From: Bacteroidales bacterium UBA2714
GTDB lineage: Bacteria > Bacteroidota > Bacteroidia > Bacteroidales > P3
NCBI GenBank assembly: GCA_002354035.1
Contig: DEKU01000004.1
Span: 1-64,000 of the forward strand
DNA length: 64,000 bases
Direction: 5' to 3'
In this document: positions 44,050 through 52,426 of the stretch, piece by piece
How positions within the stretch are numbered: the stretch's first letter is position 1
Layout: each line of letters begins with the position of its first letter
Position numbers and translations under genes: made by a program
Notes under the pieces: generated by a model
Database searches by the model: none
What the model saw: only the letters and a program-made list of their open reading frames with translations
Told to the model about the DNA's origin: nothing

Positions 44050-44391
44050 TTAATACAGGGGCTGGATGCCGGCGTCGAACAGCAAGCCGCAGGTCTTGAA
44101 CATAGAGTAGCTGGTGGCAATCAGCACCATGTCGTTATCCTCGGCCAGTTCGACCATATCGGCTGTGGGCTTCTTATTGCGCACAAAAACCACAATGTCG
44201 AGCGTGGCCATGTCGCAAGTGCGGATGGTCTGCACATTGCAGAGACCCGTGATGAGCATCGGGGTCTCCTTCAGCGTCAACACATCGCTCATCAAATCGG
44301 ATGCAAAAGCGGTGGTCACCTCCTCGTCCAGACGATCCTGGCCAAGATACACTGTAGCATTGAGCGTTTCAACTATTTCTCGCAGTGTCAT
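44050..44391 (-). CDS. DRTGG domain-containing protein, copy 2
   Basis: A 113-residue single-domain DRTGG-family protein. It aligns by eye with the gene at 2927: TLREIVETLNATVYLG versus KVRELVEKLNLKVLSG, and FASDLMSDVL versus YVSDLLSDVM. The pair differs at most other positions. It leads a three-gene minus-strand unit with the HATPase and the hydrogenase homolog. A TATATTTG promoter lies 42 bases upstream. The biochemical activity is unknown; HPr-kinase activity is not expected, as there is no kinase domain. Confidence 0.85.
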   Translation of the reverse strand: MTLREIVETLNATVYLGQDRLDEEVTTAFASDLMSDVLTLKETPMLITGLCNVQTIRTCDMATLDIVVFVRNKKPTADMVELAEDNDMVLIATSYSMFKTCGLLFDAGIQPLY

Positions 44392-44814
44392 GATAAATAC
44401 AGATTAGATGTTAGTATAAAAAAATGATTTTGCAAATATACAAAAAAAAACCAATTCAGCAACCCTACTTGAAAAAAAAAACTGCCGCAATGAACTTTAA
44501 TCTCACAATATCAGCACACAACAATCTTCACAACCAACCCGTTCCGCAGCTGGCCTCAACCCCTGCCCCACCCCCGCCGCCACGCGCTGAGGCCTGGCAT
44601 CAGGGGCTCTTGGCCCTCGCCCTGTTCTGTCCATTTTGTTTCTTGTTACACACTATTTAGTTTCTTATTACTCTCTATTTAGTCTCTTGCCGAGAGTCAA
44701 AGTGTAGTATAAACATCGGCTTTATCTCGGCAAAGGAAGGGAGGGAGGGGGACAATAAAAGGGCTTTGCCCACGTTTTTAATACACAAAAAATATAACGC
44801 ATACCGCTGACATT
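44392..44814. other. 423-base intergenic region between divergent genes
   Basis: It contains the DRTGG promoter (44433-44440) in a poly-A tract, then C-rich sequence and an AT-rich stretch near 44640-44700. No gene is convincing: the small open frame near 44424-44660 has no conserved features. Confidence 0.6.
44433..44440 (-). promoter_or_regulatory. Bacteroidetes -7 element (TATATTTG)
   Basis: TATATTTG followed by CAAAA on the minus strand, 42 bases before the ATG of the DRTGG gene. Confidence 0.55.
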
Positions 44815-45747
44815 ATGAACAGAGAAACACCTATCGTCATACCTCCCAGCCTCCGGCCGGGCGACCGCGTGGCCATTACGGCTCCGGCAAGGAAAATCAG
44901 CGCCGCCGAGCTGGCTCCCTGTGTGCGCCTGCTGGAAAGCTGGGGGCTGGAGGTGCTGCTGCCCGAAGGCCTGTATGCCACCGACAACCAATTTGCCGGC
45001 GCCGACGCCGTCCGCACGCAGGTGCTGCAGGGCTTGCTGGACAATCCGGAAGTGAAGGCCGTGTTCTGCGCGCGAGGAGGGTACGGGACGGTGCGCATTG
45101 TGGACCGACTGGACTTCGGCCAGTTATCCCAAAACCCTAAATGGATTGTGGGCTATAGCGACATCACTGTGCTGCACAGCCACATACACCGGCAGCTGAA
45201 CATGGCCACCATGCACGCCACCATGCCCATCGACATCCCGGCCGACGCGGTGGAGTGTCCCTACCCCTCGACCGACACGCTCCGGCGCATGCTGTGGGGC
45301 GAGACCATGCAGTATCGCAGCCCTGCCCACGAGTTGAACCGCAGCGGCGTTGCCGACGGGGTGCTGGTGGGCGGCAACCTGTCAATCCTTTACAGTCTGA
45401 CAGGTTCGGCCAGCGACATCGACACCGAGGGGAAAATCCTCTTTATCGAAGATTTGGACGAATATCTGTACCACATCGACCGCATGATGATGAACCTCAA
45501 GCGCAGCGGCCACCTGCAAGGGCTGGCCGGGCTGGTGGTGGGGGCCATGAGCGACATGCACGACAACGCCATCCCCTTCGGCCGGACGGCCCAGCAAATT
45601 GTGGCCGACGCGGTGGCGGAATATGCCTATCCGGTGTGCTTCGGATTCGCGGCCGGACATATAGGCACCAACAACTGCGCCCTGGCCTTGGGCCGACGCG
45701 TACACCTTGAGGTGGACGGGGGCGGCGAGCTGCTTTTCATGCCTTAA
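44815..45747 (+). CDS. LD-carboxypeptidase (S66 family)
   Basis: A 310-residue serine peptidase of family S66. It cleaves the L,D bond that releases the terminal D-Ala from muropeptide tetrapeptides during recycling. The catalytic triad is readable: Ser115 in VGYSDIT, Glu212 in FIEDLDE and His282 in AGHIGTNN. The ARGGYGTVRI segment (about 86-95) forms the nucleophile-elbow neighbourhood. No signal peptide, so cytosolic. It stands before the deacetylase gene, which has its own promoter. Confidence 0.93.
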   Translation: MNRETPIVIPPSLRPGDRVAITAPARKISAAELAPCVRLLESWGLEVLLPEGLYATDNQFAGADAVRTQVLQGLLDNPEVKAVFCARGGYGTVRIVDRLDFGQLSQNPKWIVGYSDITVLHSHIHRQLNMATMHATMPIDIPADAVECPYPSTDTLRRMLWGETMQYRSPAHELNRSGVADGVLVGGNLSILYSLTGSASDIDTEGKILFIEDLDEYLYHIDRMMMNLKRSGHLQGLAGLVVGAMSDMHDNAIPFGRTAQQIVADAVAEYAYPVCFGFAAGHIGTNNCALALGRRVHLEVDGGGELLFMP

Positions 45748-45795
45748 AAAAAGAGGCCGAATACAACATTTTTTTATCAATCAAAAAAATAGTTG

Positions 45796-45803
45796 TATTT
45801 TTG
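45796..45803 (+). promoter_or_regulatory. Bacteroidetes -7 element (TATTTTTG)
   Basis: TATTTTTG followed by CAATTTC, 20 bases before the ATG at 45824; it predicts a leader of only about 14 bases. Confidence 0.65.
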
Positions 45804-45823
45804 CAATTTCAAAATCAACAGTT

Positions 45824-47155
45824 ATGCTGCTGATATATGTCCCAAAACTGACCAATCGAGCTGGCTACACCATCAATGTGGTCATGAGGGATATATTGCA
45901 AACAGATTTTGCCATCACGGTCGACCCCCAAGCTTTCCGGAACCACGAGGGACCCCGCCTTTGCTACGCCAACAGCCCCGTTGAGGGCTGCGACGCCCCG
46001 TTTGTGAAATCGGCGCGCCTGCTGTTCGAAACCACTATCGAGGAGCAGCAGTGCCACCCCTTTGCGCACAACGGGATGACGGCCCTGTTCCCCGTCTTTG
46101 CCCGCGACGCGGTGATGCCGTTCGACCCTTTTGCGGCCATCTTCTTCATGCTTTCGCGCTACGAGGAATACCTGCCACACCGCAAGGACAGCCACGGACG
46201 GTTTATGGCAACGGAGAGCCTGGCCTACAAAACGGGGTTTCTGCAAACCGCCGTGGTGGACCGCTGGGCCCTGATGCTCCGCGACATATTGCGTGACCGC
46301 TATCCTGAACTGATGTTCCGGAGCCGCACGTTCAGTTTCGAACAGACTGTGGACATCGACGCCGCCTACTGCTATCTGCACAAGGGCACTTTCCGAACGG
46401 TGATGGGGCTGCTGCGCGACGGCATCCATCGGCACGACCCCGAGGAGGTGCGCCACCGCCTCAGGGTGTTGCTGAAAAAAGAGGAAGACCCCTACGACAC
46501 GTTCGACTATATACTGGAGCTGAGCCAAAAATACACCTACCGCAGCAACCTCATTTTCTTCACCCTGATGGGGGACTATGGCATCTACGACAAGCCGGCC
46601 TCGCCCCATTGCAGCGAGTACCGCGAACTGCTCCAGCATCTGGGCGACTATGCCAAAATGGGTGTGCATGGGTCGTACTACTCGGCCGAGGAACCTGCGC
46701 GGCTGGAGCGCGAGATAGCACGCCTGTCGGACATCCTGCACCGCTCCATAGTCCGCAACCGGTTTCACTTCCTGCGCTTCAACCTGCCCTATGCATACCG
46801 CAACCTACAGCAGCACAACATACTGCACGACTACTCAATGGGATATGCCGAGGTGCCGGGATTCCGCTGCGGGACGTGCACCCCCGTGCCTTTCTTCGAC
46901 CTGAACAGCGACCAGGAGGGTAACCTGACGATGCATCCGTTCATGGCCATGGACACCACCTTCCACACACACATGAAACTGAGCCCCGACGAAACCATCC
47001 GGCAGCTGCACTCCCTTGTGGATGAGGTGAAAGCGGTGGAGGGCACCTTCTGCTGCATCTTCCACAACCAGAACCTGAGCGACGATTTCGACTGGAAGGG
47101 ATGGCGCACGGTGTATGAGGACCTGCTGGAATATGCCGCCACCCAACACGTATAA
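45824..47155 (+). CDS. polysaccharide deacetylase family protein
   Basis: A 443-residue protein. The N-terminal about 130 residues (MLLIYVPKLTNRAGYTINVV, then FAAIFFMLSRYEEYLPH) match the extra domain that precedes a carbohydrate-esterase-4-like barrel in Bacteroidota deacetylases (DUF7033-like). In the barrel are VDIDAAYCYLHKG (about 183-195), the likely metal Asp pair, and GVHGSYYSA near 280, a His-containing motif. No signal peptide. The canonical HxxxH pattern is not obvious, so activity is uncertain. It is followed 55 bases later by kdsC. Confidence 0.82.
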   Translation: MLLIYVPKLTNRAGYTINVVMRDILQTDFAITVDPQAFRNHEGPRLCYANSPVEGCDAPFVKSARLLFETTIEEQQCHPFAHNGMTALFPVFARDAVMPFDPFAAIFFMLSRYEEYLPHRKDSHGRFMATESLAYKTGFLQTAVVDRWALMLRDILRDRYPELMFRSRTFSFEQTVDIDAAYCYLHKGTFRTVMGLLRDGIHRHDPEEVRHRLRVLLKKEEDPYDTFDYILELSQKYTYRSNLIFFTLMGDYGIYDKPASPHCSEYRELLQHLGDYAKMGVHGSYYSAEEPARLEREIARLSDILHRSIVRNRFHFLRFNLPYAYRNLQQHNILHDYSMGYAEVPGFRCGTCTPVPFFDLNSDQEGNLTMHPFMAMDTTFHTHMKLSPDETIRQLHSLVDEVKAVEGTFCCIFHNQNLSDDFDWKGWRTVYEDLLEYAATQHV

Positions 47156-47210
47156 CGATTGTTTCAACAAACCCCTCACCTATATACTAACAGCTAACAA
47201 CTGCAACACA

Positions 47211-47747
47211 ATGATCAACTACAAAGAAAAACTGCACGAAATCAAGGCTTTTGTGTTTGATTTCGACGGCGTGATGACCGATGGGAGCGTATGGACATAC
47301 GCCGACGGGGAGACCGTGCGTTTCGGAAACATCAAGGACGGATTCGCTATTCAGTATGCCGTCAAGAAAGGCTATATCGTGGCACTGATTTCGGGGGCCA
47401 CCTCGCTGAGCATCAACAACCGGATGGCCGCCCTGGGAGTGACACAGTGCTACACGGGATGCGCCAACAAGATGGAGACCTACAAAGAATTTCTGTCGAA
47501 AAACGGACTGTCCGAGAATCAGGTAGTCTGCATGGGCGACGATATTCCCGACTACGGAATCATGACACACTGCGGGGTGGCCGCATGCCCGGCCGACGCC
47601 GCCACCGAGATTAAGGAAATCTGCGACTACATATCGCTCTATGGCGGGGGATTCGGATGTGTTCGCGACATCATAGAGCAGGTGCTGCGGCTGCAAGGAC
47701 AATGGTTTAACCCCTCGGTGGCCAACCACGAGGCTATGAATTGGTAA
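47211..47747 (+). CDS. kdsC: KdsC-family 3-deoxy-D-manno-octulosonate 8-phosphate phosphatase
   Basis: A 178-residue HAD phosphatase without a cap domain, the usual KdsC size. It removes phosphate from KDO-8-P in lipopolysaccharide inner-core synthesis. Motif I is FDFDGVMTDG (nucleophile Asp17, acid/base Asp19), motif II LISGAT, and motif IV GDDIPDYGIM. ATG 47211 is chosen because the sequence before it is not conserved. A related YrbI/NeuA-type phosphatase cannot be fully excluded. Confidence 0.92.
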   Translation: MINYKEKLHEIKAFVFDFDGVMTDGSVWTYADGETVRFGNIKDGFAIQYAVKKGYIVALISGATSLSINNRMAALGVTQCYTGCANKMETYKEFLSKNGLSENQVVCMGDDIPDYGIMTHCGVAACPADAATEIKEICDYISLYGGGFGCVRDIIEQVLRLQGQWFNPSVANHEAMNW

Positions 47748-47768
47748 CAACATAATTAAAACAATATT

Positions 47769-48692
47769 ATTATCGAGAGAATACTATTAATATTATTCCT
47801 GCTGATGGCAATGGTGCCCTGCCGGGCCCAGAACGACACCGACACTTTGGACATGGACAATGAGCTGCCAAAGGGGACGGTGATGCTGGGGACGTACTAT
47901 TCCGACAGGTTTGTGGGACGCAAAACGTCGAACGGTGAGGTGTTCCGTCAGAACCAATACACCGCCGCCCACAAGACCATCCCCATGGGGACTTACCTTC
48001 TGGTGACCTATCCACCTACCAACTTGAGGATAGTGGTGAGGGTCAACGACCGCTGCCCCAAGCCGGGAATACTGGACATGACGAAACTGGCCGTGCACAG
48101 CATCGGCATCAAAGGGTCGGGCAAGGTGGTGGTCACCACGCTCGACCCCGCCACAGGCTATGCCCTATGGATTGAACAAGACACCCTGGCCATGGAGAGA
48201 GAGGAGTACTATGCTTTTCGCGACCGCACACGCCGAAAACGCATATCGCCCTACCCCATCTCGCCAACCGACAAGCCCGAAAGCACCCCCCGCAAGGCCG
48301 ACACGCCGCCAAAGAGGAGTACGAAACGGACTGAGTTGGCTGTGGCAGAAATCGAACCCCAAGACACACTGCCCGACCCTCCTCCGCCAATCCAAGAGCC
48401 CACCCAGCAGCCTTCGACCAAACCCGAGGAGCATCCCACGGAGCATATGGAGCAGAAAGGCCACTTGTACGACATAGAGCTGTGTATCGTCAACTCACAG
48501 ATGGCCGCACAACGCGAAGTAAGCCGTTTGCCCAAGGACTTGCAGGAAAAGACTTTATTCCGTCGTAATCAACTGAATAATCAGGTGCACGTAATCCTTT
48601 CGCTCGGCGACACACGCAGCCACGCCGTCCGCACCCAAGCCATGCTAATCGACGACTATCCCGAAAGCTGCCTTATACCCCACGAGCAGTAA
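47769..48692 (+). CDS. rlpA: RlpA-family septal ring lytic transglycosylase, non-ATG start
   Basis: About 307 residues. The double-psi beta-barrel is seen at about 38-115: GTVMLGTYYSDRFVGRKTSNGEVF, then HKTIPMGTYLLVTYPP and VVRVNDRCPK. This is the RlpA fold that cleaves glycan strands lacking peptide stems. A proline-rich linker follows, then a C-terminal SPOR-like region (about 230-307). The first ATG (47805) leaves only part of a signal peptide; the open frame upstream encodes a complete one (IERILLILFLLMAMVPCRAQ) but contains no ATG, GTG or TTG after the TAA at 47757. An ATT (47766 or 47769) is the likely start. Confidence 0.85.
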   Translation: MIERILLILFLLMAMVPCRAQNDTDTLDMDNELPKGTVMLGTYYSDRFVGRKTSNGEVFRQNQYTAAHKTIPMGTYLLVTYPPTNLRIVVRVNDRCPKPGILDMTKLAVHSIGIKGSGKVVVTTLDPATGYALWIEQDTLAMEREEYYAFRDRTRRKRISPYPISPTDKPESTPRKADTPPKRSTKRTELAVAEIEPQDTLPDPPPPIQEPTQQPSTKPEEHPTEHMEQKGHLYDIELCIVNSQMAAQREVSRLPKDLQEKTLFRRNQLNNQVHVILSLGDTRSHAVRTQAMLIDDYPESCLIPHEQ

Positions 48693-48820
48693 AGTGACAC
48701 CTTTTATTTTCGCGATCAAACACACAATGTAGATACATCATATTCAGACGAAAAGAAGATTGAGGCGAGAAAAAAAAGAAAAAAAACACAAAAAAAAAAT
48801 GCCATGTAAATAATTATTGC

Positions 48821-48828
48821 TATCTTTG
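48821..48828 (+). promoter_or_regulatory. Bacteroidetes -7 element of the T9SS core unit (TATCTTTG)
   Basis: TATCTTTG followed by CAAG, about 90 bases before the PorP ATG, preceded by a long A tract. It probably starts the porP-gldKLMN transcript; the -33 position reads AATG rather than TTTG. Confidence 0.65.
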
Positions 48829-48918
48829 CAAGTCAAAATCTGAATTGCCTTTTCATCGAAAAAGCAGCTCAGAAACGCATTTATACAAATGATTATTAAA
48901 TAGATAGATGATACTAAT

Positions 48919-49914
48919 ATGAGGATCCGCATGAAAATCAAACTGAGCAAGAAACTGTCACTTTTGCTGATAGCATTGGGATTTTCATGTGTTGTCATGG
49001 CCCAGACGGAGCCCCAATTCTCACAATACATGTTCAACAGGATGTCTTACAATCCCGGTTATGCTGGCAGTTCTGGCTCCATCTGCGCTGCGGCGATGTA
49101 CAGGCAGCAATGGTTAGGCCTCCATCTTGACCCACCCACGGGTGGCACCTCTGCCGGTTCCACTCCTACCGACATCCTCTTCACTTTCGACATGCCTGTG
49201 AAGTTCCTCCACGGTGGCATTGGATTCACGGTGGTTTCCGACAAAATCGGTTATCGCGATAATATCCAACTCTCTGTCGACTACGCTTTCCGCATGTTCT
49301 GGGGCGAGGGTAACCTCTCGGCAGGTTTTGAGTTCAACTTGATTAATAGCAAGCTGGACAAAAGCTCTCTCATTGCCAACGATCCTAACGACCCTCTCCT
49401 CAACGGATTGGGTGAAGCTGCAACGATGATTGACGGCTCGGTTGGTATCTACTACCAAGTGCCGGGCAAATACTATTTAGGTCTCTCTGTTAAAAACCTT
49501 CTCGCTGCTCACAGCGACGAGATTAAATTCACCAACGCCCGCACCGTTTATGCAATGGGTGGCTATGAATACACTCCTTCCAGCGCTCCATCAATCCGCA
49601 TCAAACCTTCAGCCATGTTAAAGACTGCCAACTTCAGCCGTTTCCAGGCTGATGTGTCCTGTCTGGTGGACTATCGCAACGCTTTCTGGGGCGGTTTGGG
49701 CTACAGGGTTCAGGATGCAATCTATGTCTTGGCGGGTGTGCATTGGAAAAAATTCCGCTTGGGACTGGCTTATGACATCACTACCAGCCGCTTGGGTACT
49801 TTCAAACCCGGACGCAGCATGGGTACACTTGAGGTATATTTGAAATTCTGCTTCAAGGTGGTCGTGCCTCGCAAACCTCACACCTCTTACGGTAACACGA
49901 TTTACCTGTTGTAA
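48919..49914 (+). CDS. porP: PorP/SprF-family T9SS outer membrane protein
   Basis: A 331-residue outer-membrane beta-barrel protein. The signal peptide covers about residues 1-28 (ending VVMAQ). The mature start TEPQFSQYMFNRMSYNPGYAGSSG is the family hallmark. Strands alternate with Gly/aromatic residues throughout. In T9SS organisms PorP/SprF proteins work with the GldK ring or act as anchors for cargo. The gene heads the canonical porP-gldK-gldL-gldM-gldN order; GldK starts 120 bases on. Confidence 0.93.
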   Translation: MRIRMKIKLSKKLSLLLIALGFSCVVMAQTEPQFSQYMFNRMSYNPGYAGSSGSICAAAMYRQQWLGLHLDPPTGGTSAGSTPTDILFTFDMPVKFLHGGIGFTVVSDKIGYRDNIQLSVDYAFRMFWGEGNLSAGFEFNLINSKLDKSSLIANDPNDPLLNGLGEAATMIDGSVGIYYQVPGKYYLGLSVKNLLAAHSDEIKFTNARTVYAMGGYEYTPSSAPSIRIKPSAMLKTANFSRFQADVSCLVDYRNAFWGGLGYRVQDAIYVLAGVHWKKFRLGLAYDITTSRLGTFKPGRSMGTLEVYLKFCFKVVVPRKPHTSYGNTIYLL

Positions 49915-50034
49915 TGTCCAAAACGTAAAAACATTTAAAAAACGAAACATTTTAAACGAATCTGCGTATAAACGGGGACAGAAACAGTCCTCAACAACAC
50001 AAAACAAAGAATAAATAAAAATACAATACTCAAT

Positions 50035-51402
50035 ATGAAAAAGTTGTTTTTCTTGGCAGCAGCCTCAGTACTATTCTTCTATGGTTGCTCATCTCGGTCA
50101 GAAAATGGCGAATTAGTGGGAGTTCTTGATCGCTCACAGTTCGAAGACATCGACCTCAAGGGCATGGTCTTTATCAATCAAGGCAACTTCAGCATGGGTG
50201 CCGGTGTGCAGAACAATACCTACGGCGTAACCTCTCAGCCCCGCACCATGCAGGTATCTTCTTTCTTCATGGATGAGACCGAGGTTACCAACAACGAGTA
50301 TCGCCAATTCGTATTCTGGGTCACCGACTCTATTGTCCGCAGAATGCTGGCCGAAGCTGGTGTAGAAGGCGAATACCAAATCGAGGAGAACGAATACGGT
50401 GAACCCCTCGACCCCCCAAAGTTAAACAAGAAAACCAAAATCCGCTGGAACGACGCAGAGACCCGAGAGGCTCTGAACGACCTCTATGTGGCTGAGAAAG
50501 ACAGATATTTTGGCCGTCGTGAGATTGATGCTTCCAAGCTGAACTACGAATATTACTGGATTGATTATGCCGACGCAGCACGTAAGGAGGCTGGTGTACA
50601 GAACAAAGAGGAGTACCGTGGCACTCTCTATACTGCCCGTCCCCGCGGCTTGAACAACCGCACAGCATTCGTCCATAAAGAGAGAATCAATGTGTACCCT
50701 GACACCCTCTGCTGGGTGCATGACTACACCTATTCCATGAACGACGACTTCACGCGAAACTATTTCTGCTCGTCCGCCTACGACAATTATCCCGTGGTTG
50801 GTGTCAGCTGGTTGCAGGCCAAGGCATTCTGCATCTGGCGTAGCCATTTCCTCAATGACTATCTTGAGAGCATCAACTATGCCCACATGAACGACTTCCG
50901 TCTGCCTACCGAGGCTGAGTGGGAGTTCGCATCCCGTGGCGGCATTGCAGCTGAGAGCTATCCTTGGGGCGGCCCCTATGTCCGCAATCCTAATGGATGC
51001 TTCCTGGCCAACTACGAGCCCCTGCGCGGTGCTTACGACGATGACGGCGGTGTCCGCACTCTGATTGTTGGCCACTATGCACCCAACGACTACGGTCTGT
51101 ACGACATGTCGGGTAATGTTTCGGAATGGTGTGCTGACGCCTACGACGACAACACCTATATTGTCGCCAATGCACTCTCTCCCTTCTATAACTATAACGC
51201 CAAGGAGAGCGACCCCATCGCCCAAAAGCGTAAGGTTGTCCGTGGTGGCAGCTGGAAAGACCAGAAATACTTCATCCAGGTTCAGACCCGCTCGTTTGAG
51301 TTCCAAGACACCAGCAAGTGCTATATTGGCTTCCGCTGCATCCAGCCTTATCTGGGCCGTGTGAAGGGCGATAACCTGAAGACTGCCTCTAACGTATATT
51401 AA
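50035..51402 (+). CDS. gldK: T9SS ring lipoprotein GldK/PorK
   Basis: A 455-residue outer-membrane lipoprotein. The lipobox is FFYGC, with Cys18 the lipidated residue. The mature protein has the formylglycine-generating-enzyme (SUMF1) fold: GNFSMGAG, SSFFMDETEVTNNEY, RLPTEAEWEFASRGG and VVRGGSWKDQ, ending GFRCIQ. In GldK the fold is structural: with GldN it forms the periplasmic ring under the outer membrane. A perfect 9-base stem-loop lies between gldK and gldL. Confidence 0.96.
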   Translation: MKKLFFLAAASVLFFYGCSSRSENGELVGVLDRSQFEDIDLKGMVFINQGNFSMGAGVQNNTYGVTSQPRTMQVSSFFMDETEVTNNEYRQFVFWVTDSIVRRMLAEAGVEGEYQIEENEYGEPLDPPKLNKKTKIRWNDAETREALNDLYVAEKDRYFGRREIDASKLNYEYYWIDYADAARKEAGVQNKEEYRGTLYTARPRGLNNRTAFVHKERINVYPDTLCWVHDYTYSMNDDFTRNYFCSSAYDNYPVVGVSWLQAKAFCIWRSHFLNDYLESINYAHMNDFRLPTEAEWEFASRGGIAAESYPWGGPYVRNPNGCFLANYEPLRGAYDDDGGVRTLIVGHYAPNDYGLYDMSGNVSEWCADAYDDNTYIVANALSPFYNYNAKESDPIAQKRKVVRGGSWKDQKYFIQVQTRSFEFQDTSKCYIGFRCIQPYLGRVKGDNLKTASNVY

Positions 51403-51422
51403 TAGTCAAGCATGACAATAAA

Positions 51423-51453
51423 GGGTCTCTGGGAGCCACACTCACAGAGACCC
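51423..51453 (+). other. stem-loop between gldK and gldL
   Basis: GGGTCTCTG (51423-51431) pairs perfectly with CAGAGACCC (51445-51453) over a 13-base loop. No T tract follows, so it is probably an mRNA stability or processing element that separates gldK from gldLM. Confidence 0.75.
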
Positions 51454-51512
51454 AAATCCAAAGAATACAATACATCAAAAAATAAATTTAAGCAACACTA
51501 AATCATCACACC

Positions 51513-52379
51513 ATGAGCTTTATAGACAATCTTGTTCGCAGTAATGGTTACAAAAACTTCATGTCAAAACTGTACGGTTGGGGAGCCGCCGTCGTTATCA
51601 TTGGAGCTCTTTTCAAAATTAACCACTGGCCTGGTGGTGAGCTTATGCTTATCATCGGTATGGGTACTGAGACCGTAATCTTCTTCCTGTCAGCATTTGA
51701 ACCCCCACACGTGGAGTTTGACTGGACATTGGTCTATCCCCAACTTGCCGGCATGGAAGGTGGCGAAGGTCTCAACGCAAAAAATGACAATCTTGAAAAC
51801 CTCAACAATATTGACAATCTGGTGTCCGTACCTGAAGCCGATGATCCTCTGACCGCCCGTCTTGACAAGATGCTGGAAGATGCCAAAATCACTCCCGAAC
51901 TCATTGAACGTCTCGGAAAAGGAATGGAGAACTTGGCCGACAGCGCAACCGCAATGAATGGCATGGCCAGTGCAGCCGCCTCTACCGACAAGTTTGTCTC
52001 CACACTTGATGGTGCTGCCGAGGCAGTAGGCAACCTCAAACAAGCCTCTGAGGCCGTCAACAACCTCACCACCATCTATCAAGAGACTGCCCAGGCTCTC
52101 ACCAGCGGCGATGCTTCTTATGCCGATGAGATGAAGAAACTGGCCAGCAGTCTGGCATCCGTCAATGCCATGTACGAGATGCAGCTCCAGACCTCAACCA
52201 GCCAGCTGGAAGCCACCAAAGCTGTTGAGGAGCGCATCCAGACCATGATGTCCAACTTTGCCGATTCCGCCGAAGGCGTACTCAAATACAAAGACCAAAT
52301 TGACGCCCTCACCCGCAAGGTGGCTGAGCTCAACAACGTCTATGGCAACATGCTTGCTGCAATGCAGACAAGACTTTAA
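51513..52379 (+). CDS. gldL: T9SS motor protein GldL/PorL
   Basis: A 288-residue inner-membrane protein. Two N-terminal membrane helices (about 20-37 and 43-61) carry the conserved KINHWPG link and Glu53 within the second helix (GMGTETVIFF), the residue implicated in proton-driven rotation. The remainder is a cytosolic helical/coiled-coil domain rich in Ala and Leu. With GldM it forms the motor that energises T9SS transport. It ends 47 bases before gldM. Confidence 0.96.
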   Translation: MSFIDNLVRSNGYKNFMSKLYGWGAAVVIIGALFKINHWPGGELMLIIGMGTETVIFFLSAFEPPHVEFDWTLVYPQLAGMEGGEGLNAKNDNLENLNNIDNLVSVPEADDPLTARLDKMLEDAKITPELIERLGKGMENLADSATAMNGMASAAASTDKFVSTLDGAAEAVGNLKQASEAVNNLTTIYQETAQALTSGDASYADEMKKLASSLASVNAMYEMQLQTSTSQLEATKAVEERIQTMMSNFADSAEGVLKYKDQIDALTRKVAELNNVYGNMLAAMQTRL

Positions 52380-52426
52380 TCGACTTTAATAATACTCAAC
52401 AATATAACCCACACTAATCAGAACAT

